A stretch of DNA of 64,000 nucleotides, from assembly GCF_032062135.1 (NCBI RefSeq), contig NC_092859.1:127713679-127777678 (forward strand), read 5' to 3'. The notes beneath the pieces are model-generated. The model saw only the letters and a list, made by a program, of their open reading frames with translations. It was not told the DNA's origin and ran no database searches. Below are positions 63,520 through 64,000 of the stretch, one piece after another. A program made the position numbers and the translations under genes. The stretch's first letter is position 1, and each line of letters starts with the position of its first letter. Source of the DNA: Pyxicephalus adspersus (Eukaryota > Chordata > Amphibia > Anura > Pyxicephalidae).

Positions 63520-64000
63520 CTGAAAGAGAACCAGGAAGAAGGAGGATAGATGTTAGATATAAGATTGTCCAAGCAGCTCACTTGAAGCTTCACACAATGA
63601 TGAGAATTAATGTACCTTTCATATAGTACACATAAGAAAATAAGATGCATAGCTGAAAACTACAAAGAATTATATTCATTTTATATGGAGGAAGTGTAAG
63701 AACAACAAATCTGAAAACTGGCTTTTAAACTCAATATTTTAAAAGCATGCGTTTTTATATAGGGGAACCATATTTTTTTTAATATATTTTAACTTCAGTT
63801 TCTTACAGTTTATTCAAACGTTTTAATATACATATTTGTTAAGTATTTTGGACATACTTTTCTTCAAATAAACATCTGGCTAGTGTTTTGCACACCATGC
63901 CTTACATCAGTTTTTCATTTTGTCAATACCCCTAGGAAAAACCACCCAAATTCAGCGATTTTCTGGAGATAGGAGGTGGATTTGCTAACAGGATGAAACA
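63520..64000 (-). other. Probable intron upstream of the 23-nt exon
   Basis: It begins with a strong polypyrimidine acceptor next to 63519. No preceding exon or repeat was recognised before the window ends. Confidence 0.4.

Overview
This window is vertebrate genomic DNA, almost certainly from an anuran amphibian (frog), and most likely a ranoid. It is AT-rich, intron-dominated and dense in interspersed repeats: L2, L1/Tx1, mariner and hAT elements, foldback elements, and a tRNA-derived SINE with an L2-type tail. It also has two runs of N (assembly gaps). There is nothing prokaryotic here. Most open reading frames in the window are chance or lie inside transposons. Recognition of the host and repeat families rests on remembered sequence patterns, because no search could be run.

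One host gene is supported, on the minus strand. It is the middle part of an UNC13/Munc13 gene, best matched to UNC13C (Munc13-3). Transcription runs from high to low coordinates. Five exons are secure: 26469-26540 (pre-C1 linker), 25197-25416 (C1 zinc-finger domain), 12275-12502 (C1-C2B linker and first C2B strand), 10796-10937 (C2B) and 1457-1626 (C2B). They have AG/GT borders, their phases chain without a break, and together they encode 277 codons plus one base. The MUN domain and C2C domain must lie beyond position 1, and the N-terminus beyond 64000. Upstream are a probable 6-nt microexon (35149-35154, Ala-Met), a probable 65-nt exon (62887-62951) and a probable 23-nt microexon (63497-63519). 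Three further short candidates (53445-53477, 57061-57085, 60075-60107) keep the frame but are weak.

Layout: 1-1.6 kb, C2B exon. 1.6-10.8 kb, intron with a palindromic element and a decayed L2 LINE (4.4-7.1 kb). 10.8-12.5 kb, two exons. 12.5-25.2 kb, intron with a tandem duplication, an L2 tail, a palindromic element, an L1/Tx1 3' fragment and an N gap. 25.2-26.5 kb, C1 and linker exons. 26.5-35.1 kb, intron with a TA-flanked element containing an N gap, a hAT MITE, a minisatellite and two L2 tails. 35.15 kb, microexon. 35.2-62.9 kb, a very long intron or several introns with at least five hAT MITEs, a dead mariner copy, a roughly 100-bp-arm foldback, a SINE and other repeats. 62.9-63.5 kb, two probable upstream exons.

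The product would be a presynaptic priming factor: C1 binds diacylglycerol, C2B binds Ca2+ and phosphoinositides, and the MUN domain (outside the window) opens syntaxin-1. I found no undescribed multi-gene system. The most interesting points are the run of microexons and the large foldback element.
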